64,000 nt of DNA from Prorocentrum cordatum (GCA_963575745.1 CAUYUJ010014556.1:210001-274000), one strand, 5' to 3'; shown: positions 11,430 through 21,035, counted from the first letter of the stretch. Numbers and translations: made by a program. Notes: generated from the letters alone by a model not told the origin.

Positions 11430-11690
11430 CGCGTGTTCTCCGACGGGTGTCCACAACGGCTGGGGGAACACATGGTCCGATAGCTTGGCAGAGCGCTTGC
11501 CACAACGCTCGGCCGCATGGGCGATTCTAGAAGGCATGGGGGCGGCGGCGATTCGCCGTAGGCGTCTTCGATCCGTCGCCCCCTGTTGGCTTGCCACAAA
11601 AGTGCCTGGCGTGCTGAATCCTATACGGCCTGGTGTTAGTTCTTTTTCAAAAAGAAATCCCCCTGGGGCTTTGGCCCAGCGCGCATGCCA
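11430..11690 (+). repeat. Two-hairpin module, copy 6 (diverged), with T-rich block
   Basis: The hairpin 1 loop differs completely from copies 2-5, yet the arms remain recognisable (GTGTTCTCC and GGGGGAACAC). The hairpin 2 right arm carries one change (CCGTCGCCCCC). A CTC/CCT tract precedes it at about 11,372-11,405. Confidence 0.75.
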
Positions 11691-12299
11691 CCCAGAAAAG
11701 ACCTCAACGTCCAGGACACATCCCTCAAGACGGCTCAAAATGGCCTCCAAGAGGGAAAGACGGCCTCCAAAATCGCCTAAGAAGGTCCAACATGGCCTCC
11801 AAGACGGCACACGAGTGTCCAAGATACCTCCAAGTCGTCGGCCCAAAAAGCCTCCGAGACGGGCCAATACGCCCCAAAAGGCCCCCAAGATGCCCCCAAG
11901 ACGGCCCAAGAGGCCTCCAAGGGGTCCTCCAGGGGGGCCCGAAGAGACCAAAATTATTGATGTATTTAAATTTTTGAAGGATTTTGGCATTTGCTTCTCT
12001 TCGGGCCCAAGACGGCCCAAGAGGGCCCCAAGATCGCCCCGGAGGCCTCTAAGATGGCCCCATGACGGCCCAAGAAAACTCCAAGACGGCCCAAGAGGGC
12101 CCCAGGACGGCCCAAGAGGCCTCCAAGACGACCATGACGGCCTCCAAGACGGCCCTGAAGCGCCCCAAGAGGGCTCCAAGTCGGTCCAGAGAGGCCCCCA
12201 AGGCGGCTTCCGACGGGCCAGGGACTCCCTAAGATGCCCCCAAGAGGCCCAAGGAGGCTTCCAAGAGACCTCCGAGAGGTCCGCAAGAAACTCCCAGAA

Positions 12300-12560
12300 G
12301 GCCCCAAGAGTTATCCTCCTCCTCCTCCTCCTCAGCCTCCTCTTCTTCCTCCTCCTCCTTCATTTCCTCCTCTTCCTCCTCTTCTCTATTTGTCCTTCCT
12401 CTCCTCCGCTTCTTCTTTTTCCCCCGCGTGTTCCCCGACGGGACGGCTGGGGGAACACATGGTCGGATAGCTTGGCAGAGCTCTGGCCACAACGTTCGGC
12501 CACGTGGGCGATTCCAAGAGGCAGGGGTCGGCGGTGATTCGCCGTAGGCGTCTTCGATAA
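12300..12560 (+). repeat. CTC tract followed by two-hairpin module, copy 7
   Basis: A (CTC)n tract occupies 12,312-12,420. The module then runs from 12,425 with hairpin 1 arms GTGTTCCCC and GGGGGAACAC and the loop sequence of copy 6. It ends abruptly after 'gtaggcgtcttcgat', so the right arm of hairpin 2 is missing. Confidence 0.7.
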
Positions 12561-12589
12561 GAGAAGTAAAAATGACGGGAAGGAGCCAT

Positions 12590-13760
12590 ACACCATGAAA
12601 TCCGCCGATCCGGCGTGTGAGTTTCTGAGAGCGTGGGCTGGCTTGAGCTCGCTCAAGCTTCGCTCTGTCGGGGAGGAGGGGGGGGGCTGACGCCATTCTG
12701 GCCCGGGAAGGGGAAGGGGGGCGGGGAGCTCGCTCAAGCTTCGCTCTGTCGGGGGGGGGCTGACGCCATAGCTGACGCATTCAGGCCCAGGAGGAGGGGG
12801 GGGGGACGCCGTGGCTGACGCCATTCAGGCCCGGGAGGAGGAGTCAGGGGGGGGGGGGGGGGGGGGGGGGGGCTGACGCCATAGCTGACGCCATGCAGGC
12901 CCAGGAGAGGGGAGGGGGGGGTGGGGGGGATGTTCAGGTCCGGGAGGAGGGAGTCGGGGGGGAGGGGGGCGATGAGCTCGCTCAAGCTTCGCTCTGTCGG
13001 GGGGGCTGAAGCCGATAGCTGACGCCATTCAGGCCCGGGAGGGAGAGGGGGGGGGACGCATGGCTGACGCCATTCAGGCTCGGGAGGGGGGAGTCGGGGG
13101 GGGGAGGGGTCTGACGCCATGGCTGACGCCATTCAGGCCCGGGGAGGGGGGAGGGGGGGGGGAGAGCTCGCTCAAGCTTCGCTCTGTGGGGAGGATAGCT
13201 GAAGCCATTCAGGCCCAGGAGGGGGGAGGGGGGGGGGGATATGCAGGCCCGGGAGAGGTAGTCATGGGGGGGGGGGGGGGGGGGGGGACGCCATGGCTGA
13301 CGCCATTCAGACCTGGGAGGGGGGAGGCGCGTCGCTCTGTCGGGGGAAGAGGGGGCTGACGCCACAGCTGGCGCCATTCAGGCCCAGGAGGGGGGAGGGG
13401 GGAGGGAGAGGGGCTGACGCCATGGCTGAGGCCATTCAGGCCCGGGAGGGGGAGTCGGGGGAGGGGGGGGAGGGCCGACGCCATGGCTGACGCCATTCAG
13501 GCCCGGGAGGGGGAAGGAGGGGGAGGGCTCGCTCAAGCTTCACTCTGTCGGGGGAGGGGGGCCGGCGTGTGAGTTTCTGAGAGCGTGGGCTTGAGCTCGC
13601 TCAAGCTTCGCTGTCGGGGAGGGGGGGCTGACGCCATGGCTGACGCCATTCAGGCCCGGGAGGGGGGAGGGGGGGGGAGCCTGACGCAGTAGCTGACGCC
13701 ACTCAGGCCCGGGACGGGGGAGGGGGGCCGGGAGCTCGCTCAAGCTTCGCTCTGGCGGGG
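12590..13760. repeat. G-run minisatellite (GCTGACGCCATTCAGGCCC unit)
   Basis: About 20 copies of a unit holding 'gctgacgccat', 'tcaggccc(g/a)gga' and a run of 6-23 guanines. A second block, 'gagctcgctcaagcttcgct', is interspersed at least six times (about 12,645, 12,727, 12,972, 13,165, 13,526, 13,593 and 13,732). Unit length varies because the G runs vary. The plus strand has strong G-quadruplex potential (inference). Reverse frames read as Pro-rich artefacts. Confidence 0.9.
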
Positions 13761-13784
13761 GGAGGGAGGGGGCTCCCGCCCAGA

Positions 13785-14085
13785 CGGTCCAAGGGGGCCC
13801 TGAGTCGCCGAAAAAATCGCTACCATGCGCCCAAATTGTCCCCCAAACAGCTCCAGAAACCTACAAGACGCCCCAAGAAGACCTGAAGGGGCCTCCCAAG
13901 AGGACCCAAAGAGACGGCCCCAGAGAGCCCCCAAACGGCCCAAGAGACGCCGAAGAGGGCTCCAAGATGGCCCAAGAACAGCCCAAGACGGCCCAAGAAG
14001 CCCCAAGGAGGCCCCCAAGAGATTCAACAACTTCCTACAGCGCGCCCCCAAGAAGCCTCCAGGAGGCCTCCCAAGCCCTGGCGAG
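13785..14085 (+). repeat. CCAAGA satellite fragment
   Basis: About 300 bp of CCAAGA/CCCAAGAGG blocks in the same orientation as the main array, more diverged and without the TTTTCGGC core. Confidence 0.75.
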
Positions 14086-14565
14086 AAGCCCAGGAACGCC
14101 ACCCAAATGTGTCATACATCAGCTACGCCAACATCCCATGAGTTTGGCTGTTCACGCGAGATCATCATTTTCAAATATCCGGAGGTTGCCCAAACGAGTT
14201 CAACATCTCTATCTTATGAGGATGTTTCGAGCGAGTGCTCTTCTTTTCAAACATAAAATGTCATCCGTTGCAAGCAAAATCGGTAGCACCCCGGATCCGC
14301 GGCACTGGCCGGAGGCCACTACAATATTCACGCTACGACCCCCGCCCAACGACCCAACCTCTCGGCGAGCTAACCCGTCAACAAATTCGACAGACGGACA
14401 CCACGCAAACATTCCACTCAACACATACTGCATGCGGCGATTGCCAACACCCTCCTCCGCTTTCTCCTCCTCCGTTTTCCCCCGTCTTCCTCCTTACTCC
14501 TGCCTCCTCGCGGTAAAGCCCATAGTATCCCAAAGCGTCCTGGATCAGCGGCACAGGCCCGAGGC
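14086..14565. other. Low-repeat spacer, no gene seen
   Basis: Mixed-composition sequence. Two similar blocks, 'gatc(c/a)gcggcac(t/a)ggcc(g/c)' followed by '(g/c)gaggcc', occur at about 14,294 and 14,542. Open frames are short and not convincing. Confidence 0.35.
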
Positions 14566-14579
14566 CTCGACAATACATG

Positions 14580-15101
14580 TTATGCAATCAATGCGGTGCA
14601 ATTGACGGGTACAAATGAGTTGGCACATCCCATGCTCTTGCAACCATCCCACTCACCCACCCGCAAGTTGGTTTGCAAAACCCATGCGGCGGCGATTGCG
14701 ATGAGTGCTTGGCGTTGGCTGGTGCATTTCTGCGGCCGCGCTAGCCCCTGCATGCTCGCGCGCACAGCGGCCAACCAGTTTGGCGCGACAGACGCGGCCG
14801 CGGTGGCGCTGACCGCAGGGCACTTCCCAACGAACACATCAGTGCGAGTCGATGAGTTGGGCCGGCGCGGTATCATGGCGACGCCGACAACGGTAGACAC
14901 GATTAGGAGACTAGCGATGGCTACGAAGGTGGCGACGACGACGGCGAGGCCAATGACGGCGCCGATGTTCACCACGCCCGTCGATCGGCGATGAGGAAAG
15001 AGTTCGACATGCGCGCGCGGTCGACGCGCGAGTGGCCCGCGTGGTATTCTTTGACGCGGATATGGAAACGGAGGGTGTCTGATAAACGAGAGTGCGCGCA
15101 T
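14580..15101 (-). CDS. Small hydrophobic protein of the composite repeat, copy A
   Basis: Open frame of 173 codons on the minus strand; the first ATG (15,101) is only the upstream limit. The shared core (about 14,610-14,995) starts with a strongly hydrophobic Val/Ile/Ala-rich stretch of about 40 residues, likely one or two membrane segments. It is followed by 'SSTRT', 'SATAAASVAPNW', 'LARPQKC', 'QALIAIAAAW' and a Trp/Gly/Cys-rich end. The same residues occur in the same frame at 18.67-19.17 and 20.08-20.65 kb, with in-frame length differences. No known family recognised. It could be a real repeat-borne protein or only GC-rich repeat DNA whose frame happens to stay open. Confidence 0.35.
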   Translation of the reverse strand: MRALSFIRHPPFPYPRQRIPRGPLARRPRAHVELFPHRRSTGVVNIGAVIGLAVVVATFVAIASLLIVSTVVGVAMIPRRPNSSTRTDVFVGKCPAVSATAAASVAPNWLAAVRASMQGLARPQKCTSQRQALIAIAAAWVLQTNLRVGEWDGCKSMGCANSFVPVNCTALIA

Positions 15102-15236
15102 CTGATTTTTTACAGAGGATGGCAGGGGGGTCGATGCCGACCTCGCTAGGATGGTATGAATTTATAGTTCGGATGGACGAGGGGTCAGGATCATATATGA
15201 ATTCGCAAGCGAAGCCTACAACGGATGAGTCTGGGA

Positions 15237-15275
15237 TACGTATATATATATATGTTTATACGTATATATATCTAT

Positions 15276-15371
<96 letters not shown>

Positions 15372-15392
15372 AGAGAGAGAGAGAGAGAACAT
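15237..15392. repeat. (TA)n and (GA)n microsatellites
   Basis: A TATA/TATATG run (about 15,238-15,277) is followed by GAGA repeats to 15,390. They interrupt the inverted composite repeat between its spacer and its 14-bp array. Confidence 0.95.
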
Positions 15393-15414
15393 GAAAAAAC
15401 AAAAGAGACTCGAC

Positions 15415-15500
15415 GTGGTGCAGGCTACGTAGTGCAATCAAGGTTGGGCTGTCTATGTGGTGCGATCATTGTGGAGCAATCTATGTGGTGCACTTCGCCA
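15415..15500 (-). repeat. 14-bp minisatellite, inverted array
   Basis: On the minus strand the units follow the consensus ATTGCACCACATAG, about six copies at a 14-bp period. See the array at 33,668 for the clearest phasing. Confidence 0.75.
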
Positions 15501-15680
15501 ATGCTCAACTTGGAATTGTCAACCCCACTGCTCGCGCATTCGTTCCACCCGCCCGCCCGCAATTTGGTTTGCAAAGCCCATGCGGCGGCGATTGCGATGA
15601 GTGCTTGGTGCTGAATTGAGCATCTCTGCGGCCGCGCTAGCGATTTCGACATGCGTCGCGAGTGGCCCGTTTGGCAGAAT
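15500..15680 (-). pseudogene. Hydrophobic repeat protein, C-terminal fragment (copy D)
   Basis: The minus-strand frame keeps 'SLARPQRC', 'QALIAIAAAW', 'LQTKLRAGGW' and 'CASSGV', matching the C-terminal half of copies A-C. The hydrophobic N-terminal half is absent, so this is a truncated unit. Confidence 0.5.
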
Positions 15681-15794
15681 TTAATGAACGTGGTGACACC
15701 CCTTGCTGTGGTCAACCAGAAACTAAGAAAACTGAAATCGCAAGAACGCGAGCGCACGTTTAAACGTTGCGAAACCATATGTGGTTTGTGTTTT

Positions 15795-15955
15795 CAGCCT
15801 CAGGATGCCCCCTAGAAGATCCCGAATGGCCTCCAAGGCACCCTGAGATCGCCTCCGAGAGGTTTTCGAAGGCTTGCAAAGAGATCCCCATGGACATCCG
15901 AAGGGCTTCAGATTTACAACTAAGGCGCCGTGGCGGGATGGGTCGACGGTGTGCT
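15795..15955 (+). repeat. Short CCAAGG satellite-like fragment
   Basis: Blocks such as 'gaatggcctccaaggc' and 'ccgagaggttttcgaaggc' resemble the CCAAGA satellite, as does the stretch just before 15,955 ('gtggcgggatggg', also found at 5,071-5,086). Diverged and short. Confidence 0.5.
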
Positions 15956-16365
15956 TATTATTATTATTATTATTATTATTATTCGTACGATTATTATTAT
16001 TATTATCATGATTATTCTTACTGTTGCTATTGCTCCCCACATGCTTCGTGGGGTTCTGGTTTTCTTCTCTGCCGCGTCGCACCCGCGTTTCTCACCCACC
16101 TCCCCTTCTCTACACCCGCGTCACACCCGCGTTCACACCTCCCTCTCTTCCGCATTACATCATCACATCACACCACCCCGCGCCATACCACACCACACCA
16201 CACCACACCACACCACACCACACCACACCACACCACACCACACCACACCACTCAGCTCAGCACGGCACAGCTGAGCACAGCTCAGCTCAGCTCAATTCAG
16301 CAGAGCACAGCACAGCTTACCGCACAGCAGCACAGCACAGCACAGCACAGCATAGCACACAGGGC
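15956..16365. repeat. ATT, CACAC(C) and CAGCA simple repeats
   Basis: (ATT)n at 15,957-16,020; CACAC(C) pentamers at about 16,165-16,253; CAG(C/T)(A/T) repeats at 16,254-16,355. The intervening 16,025-16,165 is C/T/A-rich with two similar 'ctc(a/t)c(a/c)cccgcgt' stretches. No gene. Confidence 0.9.
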
Positions 16366-16368
16366 ATT

Positions 16369-17122
16369 CCTTCGACGCCACAGGGGGTGCGCTGGGGGTG
16401 GGGGCCCTATGCGTTGTAGGCTCCCAGGGCGTGGCAGGCGTGGCATTGCCTCGACGCCACAGGGGGTGCGCTGGGGGTGGGGGCCCTATGCGTTGTAGGC
16501 TCCCAGGGCGTGGCAGGCGTGGCATTTCCTCGACGTCACAGAGGGGGTGGGGGCCCTATGCGGGGCCCTATGCGTTGTAGGCTCCCAGGGCGTGGCAGGC
16601 GTGGCATTTCCTCGACGCCACAGGGGGTGCGCTGGGGGTGGGGGCCCTATGCGTTGTAGGCTCCCAGGGCGTGGCAGGCGTGGCATTTCCTCGACGCCAC
16701 AGGGGGTGCGCTGGGGGTGGGGGCCCTATGCGTTGTAGGCTCCCAGGGCGTGGCAGGCGTGGCATTTCCTCGACGCCACAGGGGGTGCGCTGGGGGTGGG
16801 GGCCCTATGCGTTGTAGGCTCCCAGGGCGTGGCAGGCGTGGCATTTCCTCGACGCCACAGGGGGTGCGCTGGGGGTGGGGGCCCTATGCGTTGTAGGCTC
16901 CCAGGGCGTGGCAGGCGTGGCATTTCCTCGACGCCACAGGGGGTGCGCTGGGGTGGGGGCCCTATGCGTTGTAGGCTCCCAGGGCGTGGCAGGCGTGGCA
17001 TTTCCTCGACGCCACAGGGGGTGCGCTGGGGGTGGGGGCCCTATGCGCTGTAGGCTCCCAGGGCGTGGCAGGCGTGGCATTTCCTCGACGCCACAGGGGG
17101 TGCGCTGGGAGGTGGGGGCCCT
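16369..17122. repeat. 79-bp minisatellite, about 10 copies
   Basis: The unit begins 'tcgacgccacagggggtgcg' and ends 'gcgtggcaggcgtggcattt'. Copies start at 79-bp steps from about 16,369. The third is rearranged, with a small internal duplication of 'gggccctatgcg', and one copy near 16,925 is 78 bp. Divergence between copies is very low, so the array is young or homogenised. As 79 is not a multiple of three, every frame is cycled and the long Gly/Arg frames are artefacts. Confidence 0.97.
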
Positions 17123-17340
17123 ATGCGGAGGAAGAGGAGGAGGAGGAGGAGGTGGAGGAGGAGGAGGAGGAGGAGGAGGAGGAGGACGGGGAGGTGGGGC
17201 AGCAGCAGCGGCAGCAGCAGCAGCTGCAGCAGCAGACGCAGCAGCAACATAAGCAGCAACAGCATCAGAAGCAGCAGCAGGAGGAGGACACTGAGGAGGA
17301 AAAGGAGGAGCAGCAGCAGAAGCACCGATGGTACACGCAG
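17123..17340. repeat. GAG then CAG trinucleotide repeat
   Basis: GAG-rich triplets at 17,125-17,195 pass into GCAGCA triplets (about 17,198-17,280) and back to GAG. It directly follows the last 79-bp copy. Confidence 0.9.
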
Positions 17341-17754
17341 GAAATAAAATAGGTATGTGGGGTTCCTCGGTAGCGTAATTTATGTACATATATACATATA
17401 CATAGGTGCACATCTCTCTCTCTCTCTCTCTCTTTTTATCTCTCTCTCTCTCTCTTTCAGTACATGTGTGTGTGTAGAGGTGCAAATTCGATAGAGGATG
17501 CTTGCACGTAGGGTTTCGTGCCTCTGCTCTATGGAACTAAGCCTGTGCGTCGGTCTGGCGGCTGTTGCCGCCGTCGCCGCCCCGTCGCCGCCCTGTCGCC
17601 AGCTGTCACCTGGGCATGTGCGTCGGTCTGGCGGCTGTGGTTCCGCCGTCGCTGTTCCGTCGCCGCCTCGTCGCTGCTCGTCGTCTGGGCATGTGCGTCG
17701 GTCTGGCGGCTATTGCCGCCGTCGCCGCCCCGTCGCCCCCCGTCGCCGCCGTGA
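17341..17754. repeat. CT run and ~74-bp GC-rich tandem repeat
   Basis: (CT)n at 17,409-17,458, then a ~74-bp unit starting 'gtgcgtcggtctggcggct' at about 17,546, 17,619 and 17,696, rich in CCGTCGCCG. No convincing gene. Confidence 0.75.
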
Positions 17755-17912
17755 GATTGCACCGCGTAGATTGCACCGCATCACCACGTGGATTGCACCG
17801 CATGTGTTGCGCCGCGTCGATTGCACCACATAGATTGCGCAGCGTGTGTTGCACGTCGACTGCACCACATGTATTCACAACACATATTGCACTACATAGA
17901 TTGCACCACATG
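17755..17912 (+). repeat. 14-bp minisatellite array 1
   Basis: About 11 degenerate units close to GATTGCACCACATA, for example 'attgcaccgcgtag', 'gttgcgccgcgtcg' and 'attgcgcagcgtgt'. Phasing is 14 bp with occasional short indels. Confidence 0.8.
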
Positions 17913-18670
17913 AGCTTTCCTTTTTGACAAGAGAATAAGATCCGCCACCCTCCCGGAGCCGGAGTAAAGGGTACACCGCTTCGTATTGCAATTTGCATAT
18001 GATTCTGCCCCATCGTCCGTCCTACGTATGAATTCGCATCCCAGGGGGGCTGGCATCGATCCCCCCCTGTCATCCTCTGCAAAATGCGCGCGCACTCGTT
18101 TATCAGAACACATAAACTTTCAAGAATCCTTGGCAATAAATGAAACGAAATGCGCACGCGCGCGTCGTCGCGCGCGCGTGCCAGGACCCGCTAACAACCA
18201 GGGGTTTCGTAGGGATGTCAAATACGAACGTCCAACACACATGTAAAAAACATATGGTTTCGAAACGCTGCTTCCCAAAGAGCTTGCGCGCGCGCTCCTG
18301 CGAATTCTAATTTTTGTTGGGGGGGTTCTCTCCCAACGTGCTCGTAACATGGTACCAAGCGGGCTTCGCGCGCGTGCGCATGTCGAAATCGTTCGAACGC
18401 CCTTGCGCGCGTGCTGTCGCAAGAAACTTTTTTCAAAAAACAACCGGACGAAATGCACGCGCACGCGCGTCGTCGCGCGCGCATGCCACAATCATTCAAG
18501 CACCTTTGGTGTCGCTCGGCCTTCAAAACCGAATGTCCCGAAATCATAAAACATATGGTTTCGCAACATCAATTTTCAAAAAAGCCTGCGCTCGCGCTCG
18601 TGCGAATTCCTAAGAACACCATCGTTTTGCTGTTGTGTTGTTTCTTTTTTGATCGAAAAACATATTTCCA

Positions 18671-19168
18671 TTGACTTCTGCCAAGCTGGCCTCTCGCGCC
18701 GTATGCCGAAATCGTGCGTGCTTGGAGGCGCGATCCGTGTCAAATAATACCATGCGGCCACTCTCGCGCGTCGGCCGCGCGCGCATGTCGAACTCCTTCC
18801 AAAACTTTCATCGCCGGCGCGGGGGCGCCGTCATCGTCGTCGGCGTGATCAGCATCGGCGCCAACGTCGCAACCCTCGTCATCGCGTTTATAGCTGTCGA
18901 CGTGACCGCGATGCCGCGCCCGGCCAGGTCGTCGACTCGCACTGCAATGACCGCTGCGGCGCGCCCAGCGGTCAGCGCCACTGCGGCCGCGTCGGCCGCG
19001 CCAGGCTAGCTGGCCGCTGCGCGTGCGAGCATGCCCGGGCTGGCGCGGCCGCAGAGATGCACCAGCCAACGCCAAGCACTCATCGCAATCGCCGCCGCGT
19101 GGGTTTTGCACACTACGTTGCGGGTGGGTGGGTGGGGTGGTTGCGCGAGCAGTGGAGTGGGCAACTCG
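18671..19168 (+). pseudogene. Small hydrophobic protein of the composite repeat, copy B
   Basis: Same frame content as copies A and C: hydrophobic Val/Ile-rich stretch at about 18,825-18,915, 'SSTRT', 'SATAAASAAPG', then an in-frame TAG (19,007-19,009). The frame then continues with 'LAAARASM', 'LARPQRC', 'QALIAIAAAW' and 'LRVGGWGGC'. Copy A has Trp at the stop position and copy C Tyr, so a TGG-to-TAG or equivalent change is likely. The frame otherwise stays in register into the following 14-bp array. Confidence 0.4.
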
Positions 19169-19184
19169 CTGCGAACGACAATTA

Positions 19185-19312
19185 TGCATCAGATAGGTTG
19201 CTCCGCGTGCATTGCGCAACGCATACTGCACAACATATACTGCCAACCTTGGGTTGCGCCACGTCGGTTGCACCGCATGCGTCGTGCCACATATGCGGCG
19301 CAACATCTATTC
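19185..19312 (+). repeat. 14-bp minisatellite array 2
   Basis: Nine consecutive units in 14-bp phase, such as 'gttgctccgcgtgc', 'attgcgcaacgcat', 'actgcacaacatat' and 'gttgcaccgcatgc'. Confidence 0.8.
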
Positions 19313-20076
19313 TCCGATCTAAAAGAACATTGGGATCTACCCCCCTCCGACGGAATTGGCGATTCCTTTTCCGTATTGCAACTTGCGTACGTTTCTGCCC
19401 CATCGCCCGTCCTAGATATGAGCTCGTTCCGCCCCGGGCTGGCATCGGTGCCCCCCCTCATCCTCCGCGAAAATCTATGTGCGCGCGCTCGTTTGTAGCA
19501 AACCATGTGGTTCGATTTTCTAATGTGTAAAACAAATGTCCATAAATCCATGAAACATCAGGTCTCTTGAGGATTTCGAAATCCTTGCACATCCAGGTCT
19601 CTCTCGTGGGGATTTCGAAATCGAGCGCCCCGAAGCCACATTTAAAACGCACGGTCTCGCAGCGCGAACTCTCAAAACAAACTTGCGCTCGGGCTCTTGT
19701 GAATTCAAGGAAACCAGAAAAGGTGATTCAACATTTTCATAACGTGCTACATAAATGGCCTCTCGTGCGCGCATGTCGGAATCGTTCGAGCGCCCTTGCG
19801 CGCGCGTTGTGGCGAGAATCCATTGCAACGAACGGGGCGAAGTGCATGCGCGCAGGCGAAACATTTTTCATAAACCAAGCGTTTCGCAAGGGTTTCAAAA
19901 GCGAATGCCCCGGAAGCATATGGCAAACTCGTGGTTTTGTACCGTCGGTTTTCAAAAGTGCCCGCGCTCGCGCTCCTGCAAATGTTTAAGAGATCGGTTT
20001 TACCGCATTTTCAGCCGACTCGGCCCAGTGGGCCCCTCGCGCCGCACGTCGCAATCATTCGGGCGCCCTTGCGCGC

Positions 20077-20646
20077 GTGCTGGGGGGTGGGGCGGGGCGC
20101 GATCCGTGTCCAATAATGCCGTGCGGGCCACTCTCGCGCGTCGGCCGCGCGCGCAAGCCGAACTCCTTCCAAAACCTTCATCGCCCGCGCGAGTGCGCCG
20201 TCATCGTCGCCGTCGTGATCGGCATCGGCGCCGTCGCTGGCCTTGTCGTCGTCGATGTCGCCGTCGTCGCCAGCGTCGCAACCCTCGCCATCGCGTCTAC
20301 AGCTGTCGACGTTGCCGCGATGCCGCGCCCGGCAACATCATCGACTCGCACTGAAGTGACCGCTGGGATGTGCCCACCGGGCAGCGCCGCCGCGGCCGCG
20401 TCGGTGGCGCCGAACTATCGGGCCGCCGCGCGCGCGAGCATGCGCGGGCTAGCGCGGCCGCAGAAATGCGCGAGCCAACCCCGAGCCCTCGTCGCAATCG
20501 CCGCCGCGTGGGGTTTGCAGACCAAGCTGCGTGTGTGTGTGGTGTGTGTAGGATGGTTGCGCGAGAAGTGGAGTGGGCAACTTGCTGCGAAACAAAAACT
20601 AGCTGCGCCGCGTATACATCGCATCGCATCGACTGCGCCGCGTTGA
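20077..20646 (+). CDS. Small hydrophobic protein of the composite repeat, copy C
   Basis: Uninterrupted frame of 189 codons from an ATG at 20,077, the most intact of the four copies. A Val/Ile/Ala-rich region of about 55 residues (about 20,200-20,330) is longer than in copies A and B by an in-frame insertion. It is followed by 'MPRPATSSTRT', 'PNYRAAARASM', 'LARPQKC', 'QPRALVAIAAAWG' and 'LQTKLRVC'. Keeping one frame across copies that differ by indels hints at protein-level constraint. No homologue recognised. The C-terminal end runs towards the 14-bp array. Confidence 0.4.
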   Translation: MLGGGAGRDPCPIMPCGPLSRVGRARKPNSFQNLHRPRECAVIVAVVIGIGAVAGLVVVDVAVVASVATLAIASTAVDVAAMPRPATSSTRTEVTAGMCPPGSAAAAASVAPNYRAAARASMRGLARPQKCASQPRALVAIAAAWGLQTKLRVCVVCVGWLREKWSGQLAAKQKLAAPRIHRIASTAPR

Positions 20647-21035
20647 TGGCGCGCGCCGCGTGCGCGGATCCACGCGCAATGCGCCGAAGAAAGAGTCGCA
20701 CAACATAATTCACTGCGCGCCGCGGATTGCACCGCGCAGACTGACCAACTAGGTTGCTCCACAGAGACGGCAACACATGTATTGTGCAAAATCGATGGCG
20801 CAGCGTCTCTTACGCAGTGTAGCTATACATATTCACGCACATATGGCCCACGTAGGTTACAACCCATTAGTTGCTTAACATACATTGAGCAACGTGATTT
20901 TCACAGCCGATCTTACGCCGCGCAAAACCCACCATCTGTAGCTATATGTATATTACTCCACATGGACTGCCCACCGTCGATTGCATAATCTAGTTTGCGC
21001 AACATTTATCGCGCCATACATTTTGTCCTAACATT
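20595..21035 (+). repeat. 14-bp minisatellite array 3 (long, degenerate)
   Basis: Roughly 30 units, much more diverged than the other arrays, yet the 14-bp phase is visible (for example around 20,880-21,030: 'attgagcaacgtga', 'cttacgccgcgcaa', 'tactccacatggac', 'tgcgcaacatttat'). Confidence 0.6.

Larger units (their letters stand above)
4930..12300 (+). repeat. CCAAGA-NGGCC satellite with ~390-bp units
   Basis: About 7.4 kb built from short blocks of the form CCAAGA(G/C/T)GGCC(T/C)CC. A conserved core resembling 'tttttgaaggattttggcatt' followed by 'gccttttcggc' and 'ttccgacggc' marks larger units. Cores start near 5,430, 5,843, 6,490, 7,450, 7,852, 8,240, 9,056, 9,457, 9,852, 10,226 and 11,952; uninterrupted neighbours are 375-415 bp apart. 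Larger near-identical duplications are visible: about 5,220-5,640 against 6,275-6,690, 7,200-7,860 against 8,800-9,460, and 8,170-8,510 against 10,150-10,495. Forward frames read as Lys/Arg/Pro-rich and reverse frames as Gly/Leu/Trp/Ser-rich low-complexity proteins; I treat them as repeat artefacts. The same satellite occurs at 13.79-14.08 and 59.65-60.30 kb, and inverted at 32.29-33.2 kb. Confidence 0.9.
14565..15790 (-). repeat. Composite 14-bp/hydrophobic-ORF repeat, inverted copy
   Basis: Read on the minus strand, this stretch carries the same blocks in the same order as 17.75-21.03 kb. From the right they are: the 'gcgaaaccatatg' block (15,760-15,785), a partial hydrophobic-ORF block (15,500-15,680), a 14-bp array (15,415-15,500), simple repeats, the 'catcctctg' spacer (15,090-15,215), a full hydrophobic-ORF block (about 14,610-15,030) and the start of another 14-bp array (14,570-14,612). 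The shared order shows one ancestral tandem unit in both orientations. Confidence 0.75.
17755..21035 (+). repeat. Composite repeat, two tandem ~1.38-kb units
   Basis: Order of blocks: 14-bp array (17,755-17,912), spacer with 'cgtattgcaa' and 'tctgccccatcg' (17,925-18,110), GCGCGC-rich block with several 'catatgg' motifs (18,110-18,665), hydrophobic-ORF block (18,670-19,170), 14-bp array (19,185-19,312), spacer (19,315-19,500), GCGCGC-rich block (19,500-20,040), hydrophobic-ORF block (20,040-20,590), 14-bp array (20,595-21,035). The spacers are about 1,390 bp apart and the ORF blocks about 1,372 bp apart. An inverted copy lies at 14.57-15.79 kb. The whole unit, not single blocks, appears to be what was duplicated. 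Confidence 0.8.

Noticed and set aside
16369-17122. CRISPR-like regular repeat
   Set aside because: 79-bp units are head-to-tail with no unique spacers, and the genome is eukaryotic.
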